Origin: Pseudocercospora fijiensis CIRAD86
Taxonomy: Eukaryota; Ascomycota; Dothideomycetes; Mycosphaerellales; Mycosphaerellaceae
Reading direction: 5' to 3'
DNA length: 64,000 nucleotides
NCBI RefSeq assembly: GCF_000340215.1
Contig: NW_006921540.1
Span: 1,792,377-1,856,376, forward strand
Shown here: piece by piece, positions 34,621 through 44,929 of the stretch
Position numbering within the stretch: the first letter of the stretch is position 1
Layout: every line of letters begins with the position of its first letter
The notes under the pieces: generated by a model
The model's input: the letters and a program-made list of their open reading frames with translations, nothing else
The model's database searches: none
Told to the model about the DNA's origin: nothing
Translations under genes and position numbers: made by a program

Positions 34621-34650
34621 AAGGTCATTGAGGACGAAGATGACGAGTGA

Positions 34651-36350
34651 GACAATGCGGCCGGCTTAGACAAACAAGGTATCCACATACTTCCGCATCA
34701 GATGCTCGCACATGCTCGCACATGCCGGAGAAATGCCGGAGAAAAGCTTTGGCTCCAATCTGTCTTATTTCATAAATGTCGCTAGATGGGAAGACATCGA
34801 GACCGGGTATGGACGACAAGCCATTATCCCGAAGCAATTGGAAGGCGTCCTCGAGCGGGTCAATATGGTGCAGAGCCAGGATGAGAAGCTTACTGAGTCT
34901 CTTCTCTATATGGCGAGACACTACAAGTATTTGAAGCCCTTCGCTCGAGAGGAGTGAGGGATTTCTGAACGAACGATCTTTGGTTAGTTACTTCTTTGTT
35001 TTCGATTTAGGCAACTCCGCTGACTTTCGTAGATTCGAATGCACATACTCAGCGATGGAACGATTCCCTCTTTTGAGCATCGGAGCATATACCTATATGC
35101 GCTACCCACACTTTTCTTTGAACCTCAGTGCAGCCTGGAGCGAGTTCAAGCGACGGACCAGCATCTTTTTAAGATTGAATTGGAGGGAGTGAACGAGCTA
35201 GGAGCGCATGTGCTCCTTCGAAATCTTCACTAGCGTTCGATAACCAAAGAATTCCAAGGTTTTCGTACATCTATCCGATCTTAGACGTCGTGAGTACGCT
35301 TTTTTTCTCTCTCGGCCACTGATTTTGAATCCCTTGATGTAATCTCATATCCTTTTCACTGCCAACCCTGGTTCCACGTGTGATCGCTTCGTGAGTGGAT
35401 AGCACGACAGGCAAGGGAGCGCCTGACTGACGTGAGGTAAGACCTCACAAATCTTCCGTTCAGTCCTGGATTTTGCTCGCTCCTCGGATTGCGTTGAGTT
35501 GACATCACGAAAGCGCGTGGCACGAGGCTTTGTTCCGGTGTTGTCGATGCAGTGGACCATGTTTGGGTTGTTGTGTCATGGAGATACATGAGTCCATTCG
35601 TCAGTTCGCTGTCGGAAGGCGAATCGTCTCGTTCGTCCGCTTAATGCGCCTGGATATATATAGGTTGCGAATGTACTTCTCCGGCCGTAAATATGATGTG
35701 ATATGTGTTGTGGTTCGTTCGAAACCGGTCATTGGCGAGCACTTCACCTACGTACATGATGCGGTGCGATAATGTGGGGCCAGTTAGCAAGCCGATTAGA
35801 CTGCTCACGAGATAGGAGGCCTGGCGGATTGTGTCGTTGCCTGTAGCGACCTTCCCTGGCATGGTATTCCAACTCTTCATTGATTTATGACCTTTGAACT
35901 CTGAAACTCCCAGACAAGCGCAGATTGGGAGAGTCTGTTGGCGTCAAATGTAGTCGCAGTGTGTTATTTGGGAGGCAGCGAGATCAATAGCGCTTTCAAA
36001 TCCTGCTCGTTGCTTGCATCTTGTGAGCTTATATATGACATTTCTTGGCATTCATTTGCATTTACGGAGAAGCACGATTCGGTCCACCTCCAAATGTACC
36101 TTTGGCAAGAATTCTCAAGCTATCAGTAACCAGAGTGTAGACTCCTCTGCACACTTCCAATTGCATGATTTGTACAGCCGTCATCTCCCATTCATGGGTT
36201 GCCGCCAGCGTCCTCTTCGTGCTCACCATCCCTATTGAGCATGTCGATGATTCGCAGGTCCTTATTTATTGGTCTTGCGCTTCTTCGAGGACGACGCTCC
36301 TTCCTCTGGGACTATTTCACAAGATCAGCAAAGACATCTTTCGATCGGAG
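34651..36350. other. Intergenic, no supported gene
   Basis: About 1.7 kb without a recognisable gene. An 81-codon plus-strand ORF at 34,712-34,957 (starts MLAHAGEMPEKS, ends FAREE) has a coding-like mix of residues, but the opposite strand is open too and I know no family. The rest (35,000-36,340) is AT-richer and closed in all frames. Confidence 0.5.
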
Positions 36351-37503
36351 TTATAACTTATGATGCCATCGCTTACGCCGATGAGATGCCTTGGAAACTC
36401 CAGCAAGCAAGTCGCTCACTGCTTTTCCACTCCACTTACGCTTCGCGCACGTGGTAGCGATATCTTCGATGTTGAGCTCGCGACCAGGGTTGGGAATTAC
36501 GCATGTGATCATAAAGGCCTTGGGCACCCTTGAAGAACTGGTCCATGGAGCTACTGTTGCCGTTACAATAGCAGCATCTCAGCTCCACCCACTTGCCCTT
36601 GACCTTGATGATGTGTTTCGTGCCCCCGCAGGGACTCGTACTCATCCGCTTCGCGGGCGCCAATCTGCGGCACATGCTGAGCGCCAGCAGTCCCAGCGTC
36701 GAGTATCCGCTGGACCTCATCATCTGGTACGACGCGGTACTTGCAGCGGTTCATAGCGTCTTCGGCCTTCAGACCAAGGATCTTGTGGGTGCGCGAGAGA
36801 TGCTTTACAAATCCTACAGCACCGCCCAGATGGCACTTTTGGGCGACTGAGATATTGGTTCCGCATTCGGAACAGCGCAGTTCGACCCAGTCGTTACTGT
36901 CCTGGTTGAAGACGATTACCGGGCAGTACTTCAGGTGGTCGCGATGGGAGAGTTTCTGACCATTTCGAAATGCAATGGGAGGCGGTTGCTGAGTCGATGC
37001 GTTTGGTTGCGAATCGGCGGGATTGCCAGTCGGCAAGGCAGTGCCTGTTGACTTGGGCGCAGCGACTTCTTCGCCTGCCGGAGCACCTGTAGTGGGGCCT
37101 TGCTGCTCTATAGTATTGTGAGTACCTGAATTGCTGCTCTCGGATATGAATGCCCGCGGCTTTGGTAGACGCCAGACTTACCATATTTTTGCAGGGTCTC
37201 TTCGATAGACTCGTCATTCCTATCGCCAGCATCTACCAAGAGGTAACTTCCCAGGACTTGGCGCTCGGTATGAGCGTCGGCGATCATGGGCGCGTATTTT
37301 GCCTCGACCTCCTTGTGGTCGGCTTGCACCTGGACATGAGCTGCTGCAGCCTGCCGAAATGCTACTTCCGCTGCTTCTCGAGCCTCGTCGGCGGCCTGAA
37401 GGCGCTGTGTGGAAGCGGTAAGCTCAGCGCGACTAGCCTCCTCTTGCCGATTGAGGATGGCGATGGCCGCAATGAGGCGATTGCTCAGCGCGAGATCCGC
37501 CAT
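36351..37503 (-). pseudogene. Duplicated CxxC/HxxxxH zinc-finger-like protein, frames disrupted
   Basis: On the minus strand exon 1 (37503-37182) encodes MADLALSN and an Ala/Glu/Gln-rich coiled coil. A 74-nt intron (37181-37108) joins it phase-correct to a Pro-rich linker and a module WVELRCSECG..GFVKHLSRTH, a C-x2-C then H-x4-H zinc-finger-like unit. A second copy, WVELRCCYCN..GLYDHMRN, follows near 36,600-36,510 but in another frame. A coding-like tail (IPNPGRELNIEDIA, ending at 36,351) lies in the third frame. I found no intron that repairs either change, so I read it as a frameshifted gene, or one with assembly errors. No RIP stops are seen. Function unknown; the finger suggests nucleic-acid or protein binding. 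Confidence 0.6.
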
Positions 37504-38414
37504 GTCGTGTCGAAGGCGCTGATGTCGTGTCGATGCAGCGAGCGCGATTGCTGGAATGACATGTGTGTGCGAGCCGTTAGTTTCGACTACTCTAGTGGCT
37601 TGGCAGAGAAGTGAAGCTGTCGCACGCGTCAGGTGCCCAAGTCTGCCTGGCAAAGCATGTGAAAGCTTGGCAAATCAAAGCATTAAATTCCAACTTCAAT
37701 CGAGCCCTGCCAGCCAACCACAGCACTCAAATAAGGCCGCGAGTTCAACTCTATGGACTACTTCTCAGCATACTCGCTTTGAAATGTCGTTCGACACGAT
37801 TCAAACCGAAATGTGAAGTACTCAAAGCAGAACGGCTTCATTTCGTCCTTGTGCTGCTCCCCGTCTTTGCTGATCGCGTTTATGGGTTGGTGAAACATGG
37901 CCGTTCCTTTTTTTTTTCTCTCTTTTCGCTTCAGGCCTCTTTGTGACGCATGAGGAGTGCGACATCTCCTGACACGGCCTTCTCAAATGTAGCAAAAGTT
38001 ATCCTGTGAACGTGCTGAATGAGCAACCTCCGTGACCAGCCTTTATAAATCGTTACGCGAAGAAGGCAATTTTGCCTGAGGCTTCATAAGATGATTTTCT
38101 TCGGCCTTCGCCAGTGAGGCGCCGACAATAGGCGAGTGGGGCTCTATTGTTTTCCGCCAGCCTCCCAAACTTCAACCCTTTTCTTCCCACTTCCATCTTA
38201 CGAGCTTCTTCCTCAGACATCCTCACACGCTTGACCTCGCCATTGGCATACCACAGCAAAGCACAAAAGCGCCACCAAATCTTCATTGCACGCAGCATCC
38301 AAGCTCCGCGACACAGCATTTGCCACGCGCCTCGAGCAAATTCTCGAAGCTTTCCAACATCTCGACAGACTCGGGTCGCCTCTTTCAGACCCTTACACCA
38401 TCATCTCCGCCACA
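37504..38414. other. Divergent intergenic region
   Basis: About 0.9 kb lies between the zinc-finger-like gene (minus) and the EXR-like gene (plus) and should hold both promoters. A T-run is present at 37,909-37,918. Short ORFs show no recognisable content. Confidence 0.5.
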
Positions 38415-39737
38415 ATGAAGGGCAAGAATGCTATGATTACCGCCAACGGTGCGCAGTCTGTCGCCTCTCCCTCAAAGAAGCGCAAGCAGGAGTTGGATAC
38501 CACAGCGGCCAGCATCCTCATTCCCAAGAAATTGAAGGTCGCCGCTCCAACTGGCGGCAGTTCCGAGGACGACATCACCACAGCCTTCGCGGCGCCGCCC
38601 ACGCAGTTCGCGTCCACTGCCAACATCTCTCAGCCATTACAAGGCCAGAAGCGCAAGGCTAGTGAGGAGGAAGACATTGCACCCCAGCCAAAGAAAGGCA
38701 AGCTGAGTGGTTCCGCCATCAAGATGCCGACCAAGGCCTCGAGCTCTACTCCAGCGGCATCAAAGCAGCCAATCGTTAAGAAGTACGTGGGCGGTGAGCT
38801 CGTCAGCACCTCTCTCCTAAAAAAGGGCGCCAAGATAGGCGCTTCCCTGGGGAAGGCCCCAGCCAAGGGCTCGATTTCTGTCCCCACGCCGCCACAGCCA
38901 GTGCCCAGCAAGAAGGGCAAGCCTCAAAAGAAGGCTCCACTCGGCCCAATACTGGCGGCCGCGAAGCACCTCATCTCTCCTCCATCTCGGGTCGTCGAGC
39001 AATCCTGCGACCTCCTCCACAAGATTCCGCTTGAGATTCGGGATCGCATCTGGGAGCTAGTTGTCGCGAATGAAGATAACATCAAGCTTCTAGGAAAGGA
39101 GGCAGATACTGGTGCCGTTAAGCTGCCGCGTCCAGCACTCTTCCGCGTTTGTCGCCAGACCCGCTTCGAGGTTTGGGACACATATCATAAGACCAACAGC
39201 TTCGAAACCGATAGCACCAATGTTGCCAACGCATTCTTGAAGCAGGTCGGCGTCACTCACTATACCGACGAGAACAAGGACAAGCACTACCCAGGTCTCG
39301 TCCTTCTCAAGAACCTGTACATCACCGACCCATTCAAGGTCAAGAAGGACCAAGTCGACCTCTATATCCAAGAAAATGGGCCGCGCGGTCGGAGCGCTAC
39401 TCGCTTGCCCTCATTCGAAACAGACCAAACAGCCCGCTCTCTGCGCGACGTCCGCCGCTGCATGATGGCCATCAAGTACGCTCTGAGCCGCAAGGGTTTG
39501 CGCAAGGACGTCGTCAAGATGCAAATGCTTGTGCACGATCAGAATGATGTTCTGAGTTTCGTTCAGACCCACATTTTTGAATCGGATCGGTTCATTGAGA
39601 TCCCAGCTGTCTGGACCTGGGTCACTTTGGAGGATGTCGATGCCCATCAGTATCGGACTTTGACTGCTGATCGCCGTGACATCAAATTCACTGCTGTTCA
39701 GCCGCCCAGCAATGGCGCATTGACCACTCAGGCTTAA
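38415..39737 (+). CDS. Hypothetical protein with 2EXR/F-box-like domain
   Basis: A single-exon gene of 440 aa starting MKGKNAMITANG; the ATG sits in CACAATG, a good fungal context, while an upstream in-frame ATG (38,286) adds an unlikely leader. The N-terminal half is Lys/Ser/Pro-rich with basic clusters (KKRK, KKLK, QKRK) that look like nuclear localisation signals. From about residue 204 comes LLHKIPLEIRDRIWELVV, then ALFRVCRQTRFEVWDTY, the pattern (LP-x-E-I-R..I-x, then CRQ-x-R-x-E) of the 2EXR domain common in Dothideomycete and Eurotiomycete hypotheticals. The molecular role of that domain is not known to me. It is not related in its tail to the other EXR-like gene in this window. Confidence 0.85.
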   Translation: MKGKNAMITANGAQSVASPSKKRKQELDTTAASILIPKKLKVAAPTGGSSEDDITTAFAAPPTQFASTANISQPLQGQKRKASEEEDIAPQPKKGKLSGSAIKMPTKASSSTPAASKQPIVKKYVGGELVSTSLLKKGAKIGASLGKAPAKGSISVPTPPQPVPSKKGKPQKKAPLGPILAAAKHLISPPSRVVEQSCDLLHKIPLEIRDRIWELVVANEDNIKLLGKEADTGAVKLPRPALFRVCRQTRFEVWDTYHKTNSFETDSTNVANAFLKQVGVTHYTDENKDKHYPGLVLLKNLYITDPFKVKKDQVDLYIQENGPRGRSATRLPSFETDQTARSLRDVRRCMMAIKYALSRKGLRKDVVKMQMLVHDQNDVLSFVQTHIFESDRFIEIPAVWTWVTLEDVDAHQYRTLTADRRDIKFTAVQPPSNGALTTQA

Positions 39738-40126
39738 GTGGGCATGCTGAGGCGCCGATGAGGAGATTGGACCAATCTGGAAGGACATGAACTCTGGAGC
39801 TTGATGTGCGAATTAGAAACAGGATATGCTGAAGCGAAGGATTGCAAGGTCTCATGTGCTATCGTCCGCTCAGGCTTGAGTGGGCCTTTCAAGGTGTTGG
39901 CGAGGAAACTGGATCATTTTGGAGAGCCTTGGATTTCGGAGTTTGGAATCGGGAATCGGATTGCAAACAGAATTTTTCGCTGAAGCGTGCGACTGCGGCG
40001 TCCTTATGGATTTTTAGTTCTCACATAATCCGCGCCCTTATGGGTTGGTTGGCGATGCTTCGGTAGTCGTCTGCACAGTAATACCAGACGAATGTTGGTC
40101 AATCACCTTTAAATCCCTTCTTCTCA
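39738..40126. other. Intergenic between convergent genes
   Basis: Under 0.4 kb separates the stop codons of the EXR-like gene and TYW2, which converge. It should contain both terminators. No gene is seen. Confidence 0.5.
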
Positions 40127-41254
40127 TCAACGCGTTCCACGATTTCTCGGCAGCACCGCAATATCAAGCACACAGTGCATAACCCCAGGCGCATAATTCT
40201 TCAGCCGACTGATGTACTCCAGCTCAACATCCATCCCGCATCCCAACCCCTTCAATATCTTCTCCAACTCCGCCCTCGTCTCCTCGGCCTTCTTCTCAAT
40301 CTCCTCGACCAGAAAATTCTCATGCACATGCACCCATCCTGCCATGGCAGGCTCCAAAATCTTAGCGGCAAGTTCCAAACTCGCCCTAGAACTCGGCAGC
40401 ATACCACAATTAACATGTCTGATCGGCGGCAGTCCATTTCTCATCCTCTCCACCCTCCCCGGAGCCAGCTCATTCGTCTCATTAAAAACCAGAAATTCCG
40501 CCTCATTCCCCCCAAGCATTGCCTCTTCATTCCCCATAAAAGTCTCTGTCGTCCATTTATTCCCTCTAGCCCCCTTCCTCAAACCCTCACAACTCCAAGG
40601 ATTTAAATCCCAGCATAGCACTTTGCTGAACCCGGCTTTGACATATGAGAATGCGAAATATCCAATTCCGGCATATAAGTCCACCGCTGCACAAGCTTTG
40701 CCACTTTCTCGACCTTCTTCCACGGCATTTAGAAGCGATGGGAGGGTAAGTAGTCGTGCTTTCTCTGAAATATTTCCTCGAGAAAACATGGTCCATCTCG
40801 GTGCCCACGTCTGAAGAATTCCATTTTGTTTCGCTGTCACCCAGAATGCAGCGTCCAGATCATGCTGGGTGGGAGGCTGACTGCATGTCGTGGGACCGAA
40901 GTCGCCATGCAGAGGTGTGAAATTCTGTGGACTTCGGAGGATGTTTTGCTCAGCTGGTTCCGTGCTGTTGTTGAGGGGTATAGGCTTGTTGAAAGCTATA
41001 TGGGTGACGTTCATATGTTTGCAGACTTGGAGGTAGAGTGATTCCTGGAGATGATGGTTGGGATGGGAGTGGATGGCTTCCCATTCTGGACCTGAGAATG
41101 CTGTGGGTGGCAGTAGGAGCATGCGACCGTACACTGTGTAGGATTTGTTTAGTTTCTTGATGATTGAGGCGCCGTCTATGGGCAGGCTAGTCTCTGCGAG
41201 CCATGCTGATACGGCTCTATCCATTGCAGTTCTTTCATGCATAGTGTGCTGCAT
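40127..41254 (-). CDS. TRM12: tRNA wybutosine-synthesising protein 2 (TYW2/Trm12)
   Basis: A single exon of 375 aa on the minus strand. TYW2 transfers the aminocarboxypropyl group of S-adenosylmethionine to the 4-demethylwyosine base at position 37 of tRNA-Phe in the cytosol. The family signature WAPRWTMFSRGN is at 150-161, directly before the Rossmann fold with motif I VDLYAGIGYF at 191-200, the acidic end of strand 2 at CWDLNPW (214-220), and a downstream WVHVHENF. Length is usual for fungal members. The start MQHTMHERTA was chosen as the first ATG of the frame; a second lies at codon 11. It is the last intact gene before the RIP block, whose first changes appear about 100 bp upstream of its start codon. 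Confidence 0.93.
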   Translation of the reverse strand: MQHTMHERTAMDRAVSAWLAETSLPIDGASIIKKLNKSYTVYGRMLLLPPTAFSGPEWEAIHSHPNHHLQESLYLQVCKHMNVTHIAFNKPIPLNNSTEPAEQNILRSPQNFTPLHGDFGPTTCSQPPTQHDLDAAFWVTAKQNGILQTWAPRWTMFSRGNISEKARLLTLPSLLNAVEEGRESGKACAAVDLYAGIGYFAFSYVKAGFSKVLCWDLNPWSCEGLRKGARGNKWTTETFMGNEEAMLGGNEAEFLVFNETNELAPGRVERMRNGLPPIRHVNCGMLPSSRASLELAAKILEPAMAGWVHVHENFLVEEIEKKAEETRAELEKILKGLGCGMDVELEYISRLKNYAPGVMHCVLDIAVLPRNRGTR

Positions 41255-41539
41255 AAGGAGACGAGGTCGAAGGGCTTGGCAACCTAATCCTTAAGTTGAT
41301 TAATGATTCAATTGATTGGTTGTCTAATTGATTGAATACTGCTAAATCGATTGATTACTAACAATGACTAGCTCTTCACGCCTGGCTTATAGTAGCCCTA
41401 TCTCTACTTAGACTAGTAACAAAGGATGTTATATAGTATATCTATACTTAGCTACTATAAGCTACTATAGAAATAAACTCCCGTATAGACTATATAATAC
41501 CCTTTATTACTAGTCTAATCCGCTTCTATCGGGGTTTTA
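41255..41539. other. Border from gene island to RIP block
   Basis: The first 90 bp upstream of TYW2 hold ordinary AT-rich promoter-like sequence with repeated TGATTGA motifs. From about 41,360 the CTA/TAG-rich RIP composition sets in, before the LTR element itself begins, so RIP has spread into or started in flanking DNA, or an older repeat lies here. Confidence 0.6.
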
Positions 41540-41544
41540 GTACG
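41540..41544. repeat. Target-site duplication GTACG (left)
   Basis: GTACG directly precedes the left LTR and occurs again directly after the right LTR at 61,915-61,919. A 5-bp duplication is standard for Ty3/gypsy integrases. It proves that the two LTRs belong to one insertion. Confidence 0.9.
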
Positions 41545-41658
41545 TATTACGGCAGGGACGGTACGCTAGCTAAGCCCGGTATATACTTTCCGTAGAACCG
41601 TAGATACTTACCCTAATACTATACTATAGCTAACCTACTAATCGTCCCTCGCGTAACA
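41545..41658 (+). repeat. Left LTR of the outer chromovirus, 114 bp
   Basis: It starts TATTACGG and ends CGCGTAACA. Undoing one TG-to-TA change at the start gives the inverted ends TGTTACG..CGTAACA. It is identical to the right LTR except for the last C/T. At 114 bp it is a very short LTR for such a large element. Confidence 0.93.
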
Positions 41659-42639
41659 ATTAGTAGCTTCGCTTTAGTTAGATCTAGATCCGTTTAAACA
41701 GTATCCGAGTACTAGACGAACGGGTACCTTAAAAAACTAAAAAACGCGACCGCGAGGTCCCGTACTAGCGGCACCGACCTACCTACCTAACTATAATAAC
41801 TACCTACGCTCGATATAGATACGATTACGACAGTCCTCTAAATTCCGTATATTATCTTCCGTATATATATAGCTATAGACCGATAGTCCTCTAATCGACG
41901 GCGCCTTATAGCCCTCTAATCGCTAGACTAGGCGGCCCGCCTTCCTTATCTAGGTTTGTTTACTCTATACTAGTACCTGCCGAAGCGGGCACCGGTCGAG
42001 GCAAGAGCCTATAAGTACCCTAACAGTTTCCCGACTTTAGTCTAGTTCCTTAACTCTATACTTATCCTATATTTTTATAAGATTACCGAGCCTACGCTTA
42101 TTCTATAAATACGCTAGCTTCCGCACGCCCCGATTTAGACGCCTACTCGTTAAACATCGCTTTTTGCTTTAAGGAGTTCTTAGCCAACGCCGGTTACGCT
42201 AAGTTAGTATACTAGAAGTAAAGAGACCCGCTTATAGCAATCGTTACGAAAATTACTACGTATTATTAGCCCCTAGAAGAATATATACTACGAAAACTCT
42301 CGGATACTAGAGGCGGTACTACCCTCGGTTTCCCTTAGAATTAGGCAGTTAACCGCTCTTTAGTTACGGTAGTAGCGAAGACGCTACTTACTCTCTGTAA
42401 CGAACTTGCAGTTTTAGATACGATAGGACCTAACGACTTAGCAGCTCCTACTCCGGAACTAGTACTACCCTTACTAGATATAGTAGTACCTACAAGTCTA
42501 AGTCTAGACACTAGCCCGTAGCTACGTCGCCGTCGGACTATTTTAGTAGCTAGTATACAACGAGTTACGTATATACGTTATAGGTCCTTACCGATTGTAT
42601 TCCTCCTAGGCCTACGAGAACTTAGTGCCTTAGAGCTGT

Positions 42640-42910
42640 CGGTCCCGAGCAGTCCTAATCTGTCCTCGCCGGTTTTAGTCGGCCCTAAGCAGTAGAGTCC
42701 TAAATAGTAGGGTCCTAAGCAATACGGTCCTAAGCCCGAGCACTAGGATACGGAGTAGCAGAGTCCTAATTAGCACGCTCCGGAGCAATAGAGCCCTAAG
42801 CCCGAGCAGTAGGAGCTTCCGGCTACGAGTAGTCTAGAGTCCCTTTTATTAGGTACTAAGCCTTACTAAGAGTCCTCTCTATTAGGTCCTAAGCTTTAGT
42901 ATCGAGGTCC
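42640..42910 (+). repeat. Degenerate short tandem repeats, Gly-Pro-Lys-type coding
   Basis: Units like GGTCCTAAGCAGTA and GAGCCCTAAGCCCGAGCA recur at about 15-30 bp spacing. In the gag frame they would encode a Pro/Lys/Glu-rich low-complexity stretch (for example PKPEQ). The array lies upstream of the Gag core, in the N-terminal part of the decayed gag frame. Confidence 0.6.
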
Positions 42911-43169
42911 CGAGATATAGTAGCAAGGACCCCGATAATAAGAGCCGTTAATCCTACCCGCTTCTACTAAAGATATAGCCGATATGTCTTAAAATATAGA
43001 CCTAGAATTCTAGCGTACGGACTTAGTATACGTAGAACCTAGTATCGAGCGAGACCTACCTTCTCGATAGTAGATATAGCGCCGTAATAGGTTAGTCGAC
43101 GCTTTCCTAGGTACGGAGGCTAGGCGTCTAGTCGCGGACCGCTAGCGTATACGCAATACTAGCGCGGGA

Positions 43170-44740
43170 CTATCCTCCTAAAACTAGCGAAACGGCAAGT
43201 AGCTAGCTTACGACAACCCCTAGCCTTAACGCCTACGAGAAGGCGCGCTACGCGAAGTTCTAGTACGCGAGAACTAGAACGCCGCTAGCGCTAACGCGGC
43301 CGCTAAAGACGCTAACGGCGAAATCCTAAATGCCGCTAATCTAGCCGTCCTACGTAACGAGATACGCTAGCTATTTAGACAACTATTAAATTAATAAGTT
43401 ATATAGACCTAATAGCTTAGGGACGAGATCCGGGATAAGATCGACTAATTACGCTAGAGCATCCCTTCGAGCTAGGTATAAGACAGGCTAGACACTAGAA
43501 GAGCTAAGCGCCTCGCGCGTACAGGTTTAAATAAACAGGTTCTATATAAACAAGTTCTATTAGCCCTACTGCCTAATCTAGTCGAGGCCTAGCCTTATTA
43601 GTTACGCTGTAACGTAACACGCAACGCCGAGGCTAGACAACGCCGCTATAGCTAAGGCGGTACGGCCGGCGGAGGGCCTCTAAGCCCGAGCCTAGGTAAT
43701 TCTAGTACTTAAAGCGGGAACTTTAGCCCTCGAGGTTACCGCTTTAACCCGCACTATATCGATAACTTTTAGTTTAGCCGCTTACCCTATTATAGCCCGT
43801 AGCGTTCTTAGCGCTTAGAGAGGTTCGACCCGATAGACATCGGGTACTTCTACCCCGACGCCCTATACGCGGACTTAGATAGCTAGGATATCTATACGTA
43901 CGGTAATAAGGTTACATTTACCTTAGTATACCTGTTCTTAGACGTAGCTTGCGACTACGCGGCGGTTAATTACGCCCGTATAGTACGTACTTAGCTTACG
44001 AAGTGCCTACGTAGAGCCGTATAGTAATAGTTTATCTACGAGCTAACAAGTAATAACCGCGACACTATCCGCGGAGGAGAGGGCATTAAGCGCTAGTATA
44101 AGGCACTAAGGGACAAGTTTAGTAGATCTATCGTCGAGGCCTAGGATAAGCTATACGCCGAATCCTATACGGTATAGAACGTACGCAACCGTAGAGCACC
44201 CTAGCAATTTATTATAAACTGCATCCGCTACGTATATAAGGTAGGTCTCGAGACAGACCCTAATAGACCGTACGCCCTTCTCTACTAGGTATAGTTACGA
44301 TTCGAGCCCCGCCTATAGGACAAGCTCGACAAGCCTTTACTAAGCGATACGATTTACACTTTTATACGAGCCGTTAAAGACAAGTATAAAGTATAGTACC
44401 GTAGATATATATAGTCCGATAGCTACGGCATAGTACGAGGCCGCAATAGATATAACGGTAAGTTACAATACCGAAACGCTCGTAATAGCGACCGGTACGC
44501 CGATTCTTTAGGCGCATATCGCGATACTTCTAGTCGCGGTTACGCTAGTAGGTTCGACGATCGGTACGCCGTAGTAGCACGCGGATATCGCGACAATTTA
44601 GGTCGCGGTTACGCCGGCGGCTACGGCAATAAGCGCCCTAGAAATAGTAGCTATACTAATTAAAACTAGTATTAGCGCCGGGATTAAGGAAACGATAGGC
44701 AAGCCCTAGCGGGGGAGGGACGCTAAAAAGAGTACATTTC
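43170..44740 (+). pseudogene. Gag-like frame of the outer chromovirus, RIP-inactivated
   Basis: In the plus strand a TAG-interrupted frame shows a capsid-like helical core at about 43,790-44,350: RFDPIDIGYFYPDAL, then FLDVACDYAAVNYAR and IINCIRYVYKVGLET. A Gly/Arg/Tyr/Asn-rich basic C-terminus follows at about 44,440-44,700 (RGYAGGYGNKRPRN), a typical RNA-binding end in place of a CCHC knuckle. Assignment rests on position between the LTR and the protease and on composition, not on a specific motif. Confidence 0.6.
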
Positions 44741-44929
44741 TAACTATAACAATCGGGCAGAGCTACGTAATAATAATCGGGGCTATAAAGTACGCGGTAG
44801 CAAGAATGCTAATTATAGACGACGATAAGATAGGGATACGCGAAACGACGTACGCGATACCTAGGGTTAGCAAGAACGCGGCCGCTAAGGCAATAAGGCC
44901 CCGCGCAACTATTACGCCGATAAGTAGGT

